Assembly: GCA_900759045.1 (NCBI GenBank)
Contig: CAAETU010000062.1
Location: forward strand, 44,193 to 108,192
From: an uncultured Collinsella sp.
GTDB taxonomy: Bacteria > Actinomycetota > Coriobacteriia > Coriobacteriales > Coriobacteriaceae
Reading direction: 5' to 3'
DNA length: 64,000 nucleotides
In this document: positions 33,390 to 40,962 of the stretch, piece by piece
Layout: every line of letters begins with the position of its first letter
Position numbering within the stretch: position 1 is the stretch's first letter
Notes under the pieces: model-generated
What the model was told of the DNA's origin: nothing
Seen by the model: only the letters and a program-made list of their open reading frames with translations
Database searches by the model: none
Translations under genes and position numbers: made by a program

Positions 33390-34319
33390 CTACCTGTTTG
33401 CTTCAATGAGCTTTTCAAGCCTCAAAACGCGATGGTACAGGGCAGACTTCGACAAGGGAGGGTCAGCCATCTCCCCCAAATCATGCAGCGACAGATCGGG
33501 ATAGCGCTCGCGCAGGTCGCAAAAGACCGCCAAGGCATCCGGAAGCGCATCGCGAAGGCCACGCTGCTCGAGCTCATCGATAAGCGCAAGCTGATGTTGG
33601 GCAGCACCGGCGCTTCTGGTCTGGTTGGCGAGCTCGGCATTCACGCGACGGTTCACATCGTTCTTAACCAACTTGACCGCGCGCGCCTCCTCAATCTCGG
33701 CAACGCTGCGCTTGGCACCAATCAGCTTTAATAGATGCTCGATTTCCTCGGCGCTCTTAATGTACACGGCATATGACCCCCGCCGTGCATTAACACGAGC
33801 ATGGACCCCAATCTGCTCCAACAGATCGCAAAGTCCCTTGGCATATTGCTCGCCCTGCACAGCGATCTCCAAATGAAAATCGCCGCGTGGATCGGCCACG
33901 AAGCCGCCCGCGATGAGCGCGCCGCGGATATAGGCAAGTCTACAGCAAGGACGGGCAACGATATGTCGGGGTACGCCGGCGACAAGTCCTCCCCTACGGT
34001 CGAGGATACCCAGCAGCACCAGAGCCTTATCCAGGTCTGGCTGATCAGGCAAGGTGATGAGATAGTTTCGAACCTTATGCAATACAGATTTACGGACGGT
34101 GAACTCCGTTTTGAGCTTAAGGATACGATGCGTCAGCGTGATCATCGTGCGCGCGACGGCTCCCGTCTCAGTCGCAACCGTCAAGCGGTACCGTCCCGAG
34201 CCCGCCAGCGAAAGCGTGCCGCTCACACGCGTTAGCGCAGCAAGCGTCGACAAATCGCAGTATTCGCATTCTGGTTCGCAGCGCGCAAGCTCGTCACGCA
34301 CCTCAGCGGTAAACGACAT
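33390..34319 (-). CDS. whiA: WhiA, DNA-binding developmental/division regulator
   Basis: 309 residues. The N-terminal LAGLIDADG-like domain (SFTAEVRDELARCEPE ... CCRLAYIRGALIAGGFVADP) is joined to a C-terminal helix-turn-helix (RYPDLSLHDLGEMADPPLSK SALYHRV region), the defining WhiA layout. In streptomycetes it activates sporulation septation genes; it is also conserved in non-sporulating Gram-positives, where it affects division and growth. It directly follows rapZ (6 nt). yvcK, usually between them, is absent. Confidence 0.94.
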   Translation of the reverse strand: MSFTAEVRDELARCEPECEYCDLSTLAALTRVSGTLSLAGSGRYRLTVATETGAVARTMITLTHRILKLKTEFTVRKSVLHKVRNYLITLPDQPDLDKALVLLGILDRRGGLVAGVPRHIVARPCCRLAYIRGALIAGGFVADPRGDFHLEIAVQGEQYAKGLCDLLEQIGVHARVNARRGSYAVYIKSAEEIEHLLKLIGAKRSVAEIEEARAVKLVKNDVNRRVNAELANQTRSAGAAQHQLALIDELEQRGLRDALPDALAVFCDLRERYPDLSLHDLGEMADPPLSKSALYHRVLRLEKLIEANR

Positions 34320-34325
34320 GTAAAC

Positions 34326-35246
34326 CTATGCCTTTGTGTTGGCACGCGACAAGTCACGGTGGGAGATGCTCACATGATACTGAGCACCCTCCAGGTAGCG
34401 GGCCGTGGCCTCGGCAATGGCAACGCTGCGGTGCTGGCCGCCCGTGCAGCCGATGGCGATAGAAAGCTGCGGCTTGCCCTCCGCGATATAGCCCGGCATC
34501 ACCGTATCGAGCAGCTGTGTCCAAGCCTTCCAAAACTCCTGCGTCTTGGGATGGTCCAGAACAAAATCGGAGACCTTTTTATCGAGACCGGTCATCGTGC
34601 GCATTTCGGGATCGTAGAACGGATTGGGCAGGAAGCGGACGTCGATCATAATGTCCGCCTCGACGGGCATGCCGTGCTTAAAGCCAAACGAGAACACGTG
34701 GACGTCCATGAGCTGCTGGTCGGACAGCTCGGAAAATGCCATACGTAGCTTGTTGCGCAGCGCAGAGGTGCGCAGACGGCTCGTGTCGATAATCATATCG
34801 GCTCGGTCGCGCACGCCCTGAAGCTGAAGGCGCTCGCGCTGAATGGCATCGGCCGTAGTCTCCCCCGGCTTGGCAATGGGATGACGGCGGCGATTTTCGC
34901 TGTAGCGACGAATCAGCACCTCGTCAGAAGCCTCCAGGAACACGATGTCGCAGCTCATCTCGCGCTCTTCGAGCGCGGCGACCGCATCGAGCAACTCGTC
35001 AAACAGTCCCTGGCTACGCAAATCGCAGGTGACGGCGAGATGCCTGCCCACGCCCGTATTGATGCCGACGAGCTCGGCAAGCTGGGCGATGAGACGCGGA
35101 GGCAGGTTATCGATGCAAAAATAGCCCATGTCCTCGAACACGTGCATGGCCTGTGTGCGGCCCGATCCGGACATTCCGGTGATGATGACGATATCGGGGA
35201 TGCGCTCCGAGCGCTCCGCCGCATCCATGGCATCTCCCTTTTGCAT
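34326..35246 (-). CDS. rapZ: RapZ-family nucleotide-binding protein
   Basis: 306 residues. The P-loop reads GMSGSGRTQ (Arg in place of Lys, as in actinobacterial members), followed by FIDNLPPRLI, the DIVFLEASDEVLIRRY segment and the C-terminal IGCTGGQHRSVAIAE, the conserved RapZ/YvcJ block. In E. coli RapZ directs RNase E to a small RNA; in Gram-positives it binds nucleotides and its role is less clear. ATG 35246 follows AGGAGGC; ATG 35228 (MDAAERSE) with AAAGGGAG is a good alternative. It forms a unit with whiA. Confidence 0.92.
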   Translation of the reverse strand: MQKGDAMDAAERSERIPDIVIITGMSGSGRTQAMHVFEDMGYFCIDNLPPRLIAQLAELVGINTGVGRHLAVTCDLRSQGLFDELLDAVAALEEREMSCDIVFLEASDEVLIRRYSENRRRHPIAKPGETTADAIQRERLQLQGVRDRADMIIDTSRLRTSALRNKLRMAFSELSDQQLMDVHVFSFGFKHGMPVEADIMIDVRFLPNPFYDPEMRTMTGLDKKVSDFVLDHPKTQEFWKAWTQLLDTVMPGYIAEGKPQLSIAIGCTGGQHRSVAIAEATARYLEGAQYHVSISHRDLSRANTKA

Positions 35247-35258
35247 GTGCTGCCTCCT

Positions 35259-35296
35259 GAAAACAAGCGCGGGACCCAGCAACCCGGATCCCGCGC
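35259..35296 (-). terminator. Terminator at the end of the sialate operon
   Basis: GCGCGGGA and TCCCGCGC (35267-35296) form a long GC-rich stem; the minus strand then reads TTGTTTTC. It lies between nanE and rapZ and closes the nan locus. Confidence 0.75.
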
Positions 35297-35347
35297 GGTC
35301 AATTGCCTTTAATGAGTATACCGCCCTGAGCGGATACGAGGTCCGTC

Positions 35348-36034
35348 TTACGCCTCAAGCGCAGCTTTGAACCAACTCGTAATACTCGTGGGGTGCGTAA
35401 TGGCAGTGCCTACGACAACTGCCCAGGCGCCCGCATCAATCGCGGCGCGGGCCTCCTCGGGCGTGTGCACGCGGCCCTCGCAGATGATGGGAAGACCGGG
35501 GAATTCCTCGGTCGCCTGACGCAGGAGCGGCAGATCGGGACCGTCGGCCATGGTGCAATCGATAGCGGCGACACCATGAGAAAGCGTGGTGGACACCAGG
35601 TCGAAGCCCATGTCGACAGCACGACGAATGTCCTCGATGGTGGCACAATCCGCCATCAGGAGCACGCCCTCCTCGTGCAGCGGACGGAAGGTATCCTCGA
35701 CCGTCTTGCCATCGGGGCGCGGACGATCGGTGGCGTCGATCGCCACGATATCGGCACCGGCAGCAACGCAGGCGCGAGCGTGACGCAGCGTCGGCGTGAT
35801 GTAAACGCCCTCGTGCCCATCCTTCCACAGGCCGATGACGGGAACCTCACAGCGACCCTTAATGGCGGCAATGTCGGCAAGGCCCTGGCAGCGAATGGCG
35901 GCGGCGCCGCCGAGCTCGCAAGCGCGAGACATTTGCGCCATGGTCTCGGGCGTACGAAGCGGCTCGCCCATATACGCCTGAACGCTCACGACGAGCTTGC
36001 CCTTCAGGGATTGAATCAAAGGATCGACGGTCAT
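35348..36034 (-). CDS. nanE: N-acetylmannosamine-6-phosphate 2-epimerase
   Basis: 228 residues, a TIM-barrel of the NanE family. LVVSVQAYMGEPLRTPETMA at the N-terminus, the IGLWKDGHEGVYITPT segment with the catalytic lysine, IVAIDATDRPRP and ICEGRVHTPEEA match the family closely. It converts ManNAc-6-P to GlcNAc-6-P. Last gene of the sialate cluster, after nanK; AAAGG precedes the ATG. nagA and nagB, needed for the next steps, are not in the window. Confidence 0.94.
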   Translation of the reverse strand: MTVDPLIQSLKGKLVVSVQAYMGEPLRTPETMAQMSRACELGGAAAIRCQGLADIAAIKGRCEVPVIGLWKDGHEGVYITPTLRHARACVAAGADIVAIDATDRPRPDGKTVEDTFRPLHEEGVLLMADCATIEDIRRAVDMGFDLVSTTLSHGVAAIDCTMADGPDLPLLRQATEEFPGLPIICEGRVHTPEEARAAIDAGAWAVVVGTAITHPTSITSWFKAALEA

Positions 36035-36057
36035 AAGGCTGCAACCTTTCTTAGAAC

Positions 36058-36088
36058 AGCCTCCCGAGGCGTGTTGTCTCGGGAGGCT
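36058..36088. repeat. Hairpin between nanK and nanE
   Basis: AGCCTCCCGAG-9 nt-CTCGGGAGGCT, a perfect 11-bp stem without a T-run. One of four strong hairpins between genes of the cluster, likely an mRNA stability or partial-termination signal. Confidence 0.6.
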
Positions 36089-36104
36089 CCTACAGCAGAT
36101 ACTT

Positions 36105-37070
36105 TTACTTCAACGAGGCAAGAAGATGCTCAGCGGCACCGATGAGCGGAGCATCGCCCTCCAGAGAACCGATGAGGATCGGCGTGTCCTGAAGCGGATC
36201 GAGCGCCTGGCTGGCATAGCCCTCGTGCACCGAATCCTTCCACGTCTGCGAACGCCAATCGGGACCTTGGTGAATCACGCCGCCCGAAAGCACGATGACC
36301 TCGGGGTCCAGGATGTTAGCGAGCGAGCCCAAGCTGGCGCCCAGCGCAAAGCCGGCGTCATGGATGACCTCGGTCGCCTTTGCGTCGCCCGCGCGGCACA
36401 GGTCGTTCACATCGCGACCGACCGAAGGACGGCTGGGGTCGACGCGGCCAAAACGCTCATCGTACATACGACCAATGGAAGTGCCCGAAGCAACCGACTC
36501 AAGATGGCCGGAACGCCCGCAGGCGCAGGGAATGCCGGCGGCAGCCGAGCACTCGATGTGGCCCATATGGCCGGCAGCACCATGGAAGCCCTGCATCACG
36601 CGGCCGTTCTCGACATATGCGCCGCCGATGCCCGTGCCGATGCCCAGGCACAAGACGGAGAACTTGCCCTTGCCGACGCCCCAGTGGGCCTCGCCCAGAG
36701 CATGAGCCTGCACGTCGCCTACAACGGCAACGGGAAGACCGAGGTCCTCGCGCAGACGCGGCCCCAACTGGACGCCGGACCAGCCGGGCATGATCTCGTT
36801 GGCATACGCGATGGCGCCCGTCTTGGGATCGACGACGCCGGCGGCACCAATGCCGACGCCAAGGACCTCGACATCGGGATTCGCCTCGAGAGCAGCCTTG
36901 ATGGACGCCTCGATACGCTGGAAGACGGCCTCGCCGCCCTCTTGGGCCTCGGTGGGAACCTCGGCCTCAAAAACGGGATGGGGCACGCTGCCGTCAGCCG
37001 GGTACTCCATGATGGCAGTCGCGATCTTAGTTCCGCCGATATCGACAGAGCAGACGTACTTGTTCTCCAT
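36105..37070 (-). CDS. nanK: ROK-family N-acetylmannosamine kinase
   Basis: 321 residues. ATP-binding VDIGGTKIATAIM at the N-terminus, GTGIGGAYVENG, and the ROK zinc motif in HMGHIECSAAAGIPCACGRSG followed by HLES; the final Cys of the usual CxCGxxGCxE is His here, a variant seen in other ROK kinases. It phosphorylates ManNAc; the assignment over glucokinase rests on the nanA and nanE neighbours. ATG 37070 follows AGGAGAG in a clear binding-site position. Confidence 0.88.
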   Translation of the reverse strand: MENKYVCSVDIGGTKIATAIMEYPADGSVPHPVFEAEVPTEAQEGGEAVFQRIEASIKAALEANPDVEVLGVGIGAAGVVDPKTGAIAYANEIMPGWSGVQLGPRLREDLGLPVAVVGDVQAHALGEAHWGVGKGKFSVLCLGIGTGIGGAYVENGRVMQGFHGAAGHMGHIECSAAAGIPCACGRSGHLESVASGTSIGRMYDERFGRVDPSRPSVGRDVNDLCRAGDAKATEVIHDAGFALGASLGSLANILDPEVIVLSGGVIHQGPDWRSQTWKDSVHEGYASQALDPLQDTPILIGSLEGDAPLIGAAEHLLASLK

Positions 37071-37171
37071 GTCGCTCTCCTTAGGAGATAAAAAACAACT
37101 ACAGGAAATGCGCCGTCAGGCTAGCCGTCACAGCGCGGTAAAGGTTTTCCAGGTGCCCGAGATCGCCGAGA

Positions 37172-37213
37172 AACCGTGTGGCCATTGACCTAATGGGTCA
37201 TGGCCGCACGGTT
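37172..37213. repeat. Large hairpin between nanA and nanK
   Basis: AACCGTGTGGCCATTGACC (37172-37190) pairs with GGTCATGGCCGCACGGTT (37196-37213) with one mismatch and one bulge. No T-run. Confidence 0.6.
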
Positions 37214-37243
37214 GAACGGCGAGGTCGGGTGCCTGGGAAAGCT

Positions 37244-38164
37244 TTAAAGAAGGCCGTTGTCCTGAAGGACCTTCTTAATCGCCTCGACGTTCTCGCCGGT
37301 CATGGCCTTCACCGGGCGCGGCATGGTCGGGCTGTCGAAGATGCCCATGAGGTTCATAGCGGTCTTGAAGGCGCCGACGCCACCGGCATAGCCCTGGACG
37401 CCCGAGGTGACATCCCAGATGTGCGAAATCTCATTGAGGCGGTCCTGCTCGGCCTTGACGGTAGCCCAGTCACCAGCCTGAGCGGCCTTCCACTGACGCA
37501 CGTAGCCCTCGGGCTCAACGTTGGCGAGACCCGGGACGGAACCGTCGGCGCCACCGAGGTAGGCGCCGTCGACAACAACCTCGTGACCGGTGAGAATGCT
37601 CATCGGATGGCCGTTCTTCTCGTTCTCCTGAACGAGGTAGCGGAACGAGATGTCATCACCCGAGGAATCCTTGACGCCGGCCAGAACGCCCTCGGCGCCG
37701 AGCTTGGCAAGGAGCTTCCAAGGGAGCTTGGTGTGGACGCACACGGGAATGTCATAGGCGAAGATGGGCAGGTCGAGCTCCTCGTGCAGGATGCGGAAGT
37801 GCTCCTCAACCTCGGTCATGCCCTGCAGGGCATAGAACGGGCAGGTGGCGACAAGCGCATCGGCGCCCAGCTCCTGAGCGACCTTGCCGTGCTCGATCAT
37901 GCGCTCGGTCTCGGTGTCGATGATGCCGACCAGAACGGGAACACGGTGGTCGACGATACGAACGGCCTCGGCGATAATCTGGCGACGGCGCTCGTCGGTG
38001 GAGAAGACGACCTCGCCCGAGGAGCCCAGGAAGAACAGGCCATCGACGCCGGCATCGATCATGCGGTTGATGCTGCGCTCAAAGGAGACAACATCGAGCT
38101 GGTGGTCTTCGGTATCGGGAACAACGACGGGAGGGATAACGCCGGTGAATTTCTGAGTTGCCAC
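37244..38164 (-). CDS. nanA: N-acetylneuraminate lyase (DapA/NanA family)
   Basis: 306 residues. TIM-barrel aldolase with GLFFLGSSGEVVFSTDER (the GS-SGE loop that binds the carboxylate), tyrosine in PIFAYDIPVCVH and Schiff-base lysine in GVKDSSGDD. The fold also covers dihydrodipicolinate synthase and KDG aldolases; the neighbours nanK, nanE and a sialate-type transporter favour cleavage of Neu5Ac to ManNAc and pyruvate. The start is GTG 38164 with AAGGAGA upstream (VATQKFTGVIPPV); the in-frame ATG at 38248 lies inside the previous gene. Confidence 0.85.
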   Translation of the reverse strand: MATQKFTGVIPPVVVPDTEDHQLDVVSFERSINRMIDAGVDGLFFLGSSGEVVFSTDERRRQIIAEAVRIVDHRVPVLVGIIDTETERMIEHGKVAQELGADALVATCPFYALQGMTEVEEHFRILHEELDLPIFAYDIPVCVHTKLPWKLLAKLGAEGVLAGVKDSSGDDISFRYLVQENEKNGHPMSILTGHEVVVDGAYLGGADGSVPGLANVEPEGYVRQWKAAQAGDWATVKAEQDRLNEISHIWDVTSGVQGYAGGVGAFKTAMNLMGIFDSPTMPRPVKAMTGENVEAIKKVLQDNGLL

Positions 38165-38232
38165 AAGAATCTCCTTAGTTGTCTGGCGGGCAGCCCTATG
38201 CCGCCCACTCTTGTTGGCAGTGTCCAGGCCGT

Positions 38233-39084
38233 CTAGGCCAAAGAACACGGGTAGAACGTTTGGTTAAAGAAGTCGACGACTTCGTTTTCGAACGCATTGA
38301 TGCGCTCGTGAGCGTATTTTGCATAGATGATATGCCTCCGGTCACACTCAAGACCGTTGAATACGGCAAACTGATCCTTGGGATCGCTCACGGTATCCAT
38401 GAGCGATGTGCCCATGAGCACCGATCCGCGCACCCGAGGCGACAGCGCCTCGAGGCCGCCAGGAAGCGGATTGGCAACCGCCGTGCAGGCGAGGCCCCGC
38501 TCGTCCAGAGCAGAAACCGCCAGCGCGACTCCGCCGCCAAGACCCTCGCCCCATGCAAAGATGCGGTCGGGGTCCATGCCATCAAGATTGCGCGCCACCT
38601 TCGCCAGCGCGCAACCCCAACGGACGCGCTCGACAAAAGCGGGCGAAGAAATCCCCCGCTGCAGGTCGTCCGCACCAGCAACATCGTCATCCAGCGCGAG
38701 GACGGCATACCCCATGGCGGCAAATCTCGTCATGTGATGCCAGCCGCGCACAGGCCGATCGATGTCGTGGAACATCAGGCACAACGGCACGCGCTCAGAT
38801 ACTCGGGCACGACCGACAGGCTCGATCAAACGAGCGTGAATCGCATCGTCACCGAGCTCAAAGGAGACCTCCGAGTAACGGGCGCAGGGGTTAACAAAGT
38901 CAATCGCCGTAATGGCCAGGCCTTGAATCTCAAGATTCGAAGCGCATGTCTCTAAATCAGAAACATCTGCTTGGACATCACCGCGCCAGTCCCGATATTC
39001 TGCGAGCCTTGACGAAACCGTTCCAGGAATTCCCACGAGCCCGGGGACAATCAGCTCGTCAACATTGCTCTCGCACTTAGACAT
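38233..39084 (-). CDS. Acetylxylan-esterase-family protein lacking the nucleophile serine
   Basis: 283 residues, a clear sister of the next gene upstream (shared blocks such as QFAVFNGLECDRRHIIY against QFAVYNNLTCEKRHEFF). At the nucleophile elbow it reads AWGEGLGGGV where the sister has NGASQGGGL, so Ser is replaced by Gly181. The positions of the acid and base are retained (D230, H259). It may be a catalytically dead partner or use another chemistry. The start overlaps the stop of the sister gene by 8 nt, so the two are coupled. Confidence 0.75.
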   Translation of the reverse strand: MSKCESNVDELIVPGLVGIPGTVSSRLAEYRDWRGDVQADVSDLETCASNLEIQGLAITAIDFVNPCARYSEVSFELGDDAIHARLIEPVGRARVSERVPLCLMFHDIDRPVRGWHHMTRFAAMGYAVLALDDDVAGADDLQRGISSPAFVERVRWGCALAKVARNLDGMDPDRIFAWGEGLGGGVALAVSALDERGLACTAVANPLPGGLEALSPRVRGSVLMGTSLMDTVSDPKDQFAVFNGLECDRRHIIYAKYAHERINAFENEVVDFFNQTFYPCSLA

Positions 39085-40054
39085 GAGCCTCCCCTCCCTT
39101 GCAGAAAAACGGAATGATCAGATCGTCAAAATCCTGAATCTCCTCGTGGCCAAAGCCTTCAAAGAACTCATGACGCTTTTCGCAGGTCAAGTTGTTATAG
39201 ACCGCAAACTGCGTCGCTGGCGGACAGACGATATCGGCTGTGCCGGTGCCAAACAGCACGGGGCATTTGACCATAGGGGCAAAGTTCTTGGAATCGAAGT
39301 ACGCCAGCTTGGCATAGGCTTCGTCAATACGAGTCGAGTCCTCGTCAAACCAGCGAGACCAATAGCGCAGGCCCTCGTAGGCAATGTCGTCGGCATCCAA
39401 ATCCCAGACTAGGCGGAAATCTGACAGGAAGGGATAGAGGATGGCGGCACAATTGATAAGCTCGCTGTTAAGCGCGCAGGTCGCAATGCCCAAACCGCCG
39501 CCCTGCGACGCGCCGTTCACAAACACACGCGCAAGATCGATGCCCTCGAGCTCGCGAACGATGCGGCACAGGATGCGAATATCTTGGTGCAAGCGGACAT
39601 AGTAGAGGTTGGCAGGGTCGCCGTCGATACCGGCGACGATATGCCCGGCAACCGTTGTGCCCTCAAATCCACCAATGTCCTCGGAGGGACCTCCTTGGCC
39701 GGGGCAGTCGAGGGCGATGAGTGCCATGCCCATGCCCACAAACGACGCCTGCTCAAACCAGCTGCGGCTTGCACCCGGATACCCATGGAACTGAAGTACC
39801 AATGGCACGGGCTCGTCCGAGACGGGTTTAAGGTACTTGGCATGCAGGCGCGCGCCACACATGCCGGTATACCAGAGGTCGAAAAGCTGGCAGGTCGCGG
39901 CATCGGCGACCGATGCCGTCTCAATCGCATAGTCAAGCCCGACGGCGTCGGCCTCCGCCATGCGGTCCTTCCAAAAGAGATCGAAATCCGATGGACGGGG
40001 CATGGCGCCTCGGTATTCACCAAATCGCTGTTGTAGCTCCTGAGCACTTGGCAT
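39077..40054 (-). CDS. Acetylxylan esterase (AXE1) family, probable sialate O-acetylesterase
   Basis: 325 residues, alpha/beta hydrolase of the AXE1/cephalosporin-C deacetylase family. Catalytic triad S183 (NGASQGGG), D274 (GTADIVCPP) and H303 (FGHEEIQ); RGQGG-like DCPGQGGPS marks the family. No signal peptide, so it acts in the cytoplasm. In a sialate operon it most likely removes O-acetyl groups from imported sialic acid; xylan or cephalosporin activity would make no sense here. The start (ATG 40054) is uncertain: no good ribosome binding site; TTG 40069 is an alternative. Confidence 0.82.
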   Translation of the reverse strand: MPSAQELQQRFGEYRGAMPRPSDFDLFWKDRMAEADAVGLDYAIETASVADAATCQLFDLWYTGMCGARLHAKYLKPVSDEPVPLVLQFHGYPGASRSWFEQASFVGMGMALIALDCPGQGGPSEDIGGFEGTTVAGHIVAGIDGDPANLYYVRLHQDIRILCRIVRELEGIDLARVFVNGASQGGGLGIATCALNSELINCAAILYPFLSDFRLVWDLDADDIAYEGLRYWSRWFDEDSTRIDEAYAKLAYFDSKNFAPMVKCPVLFGTGTADIVCPPATQFAVYNNLTCEKRHEFFEGFGHEEIQDFDDLIIPFFCKGGEAHV

Positions 40055-40090
40055 GGCTCGTGAACCCAACCTTTCGAAATCGCAACGGAG

Positions 40091-40118
40091 GTGCGCCCGG
40101 CAAGGGAACCGGGCGCAC
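40091..40118. repeat. Hairpin between satD and the esterase gene
   Basis: GTGCGCCCGG-8 nt-CCGGGCGCAC, a perfect 10-bp stem without a T-run, in the 80-bp gap within the operon. Confidence 0.6.
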
Positions 40119-40134
40119 GGGAGGGAAAGCGAGG

Positions 40135-40962
40135 CTACTCGCCGAGCTTGGGATGCAGCAGCGACGGCGCAGCGCCGAGCAGCATCTTGGTGTAGGGGTC
40201 CTGAGGGTGCTGGAAGACCTGCTTGGCCTCGCCCTGCTCGACGATCTTGCCGCCATTCATAACGATGATGTCGTCAGAGATATAGCGGACCGTCTGGATG
40301 TCATGGCTGATGAACACCATGGCCAGGCCGAGCTCCTTCTTAAGGTCGGTCAGCAGGTTCAGAATCTGCGCGCGGACCGAAACGTCCAGAGCCGAGGTGG
40401 GCTCGTCGGCGATGATGGCATCGGGGTTCAGCGACAGGGCACGGGCAATTGCGACGCGCTGGCGCTGGCCGCCCGAAAGCTGGCCGGGAAGAACCTCGGC
40501 GGCGGAGCTGGGCAGACCGGTGAGCTCCAAGAGCTCCTTGACGCGCTTCTCCTGCTCGGCCTCGGTACCCAGGTTGTGGACGCGCATGGGGTCGAGCAGT
40601 TGCTCGCGAACGACCATGCGGGGATTGAGCGCCGTGGCCGGGTTCTGGAACACGACCGAGATGACGCGACCCATGTGGCGACGGTCCTCGGCGGTACGTT
40701 TGGTAACGTCCTTGCCCTTAAAGTAGACCTTGCCGCTCGTGGGGGCCTGCAGGCCGCACATGACGTTGGCGGTGGTGGACTTTCCGCAACCGGACTCGCC
40801 GACGATGCCGATGGTCTGTCCGGGCATGAGCTTAATCGTTACACCCTGGACGGCGTGAACCAGGTTGGGGTGCAGAATCGAGCCGGTACGGGTCCTAAAG
40901 GTGACGTGGACGTCATCAAGGAAGATGATCGGCTCGACGCCGTTGACTGCGGTCTCGCTCAT
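40135..40962 (-). CDS. satD: Peptide/sialate-type ABC transporter ATP-binding protein (SatD-like)
   Basis: 275 residues: Walker A GESGCGKST, FQNPATALNPRMVV, signature LSGGQRQRVAIARAL and Walker B IIADEPTSALDVS. It lacks most of the long C-terminal extension of OppF. It directly follows the fused SatC-like gene. The order binding protein, permease, permease-ATPase fusion, ATPase is that of SatABCD of Haemophilus ducreyi; substrate inferred from the nan genes. Confidence 0.82.
   Translation of the reverse strand: MSETAVNGVEPIIFLDDVHVTFRTRTGSILHPNLVHAVQGVTIKLMPGQTIGIVGESGCGKSTTANVMCGLQAPTSGKVYFKGKDVTKRTAEDRRHMGRVISVVFQNPATALNPRMVVREQLLDPMRVHNLGTEAEQEKRVKELLELTGLPSSAAEVLPGQLSGGQRQRVAIARALSLNPDAIIADEPTSALDVSVRAQILNLLTDLKKELGLAMVFISHDIQTVRYISDDIIVMNGGKIVEQGEAKQVFQHPQDPYTKMLLGAAPSLLHPKLGE

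Noticed and set aside
34326..35246. Arg instead of Lys in the RapZ P-loop as a sign of a dead nucleotide site
   Set aside because: As I recall, actinobacterial members of the family commonly have GxSGxGR, so this is normal for the lineage.
39077..40054. Xylan or cephalosporin deacetylation as the role of the esterase
   Set aside because: The protein has no signal peptide and sits in a sialate operon; deacetylation of imported sialic acid fits better.
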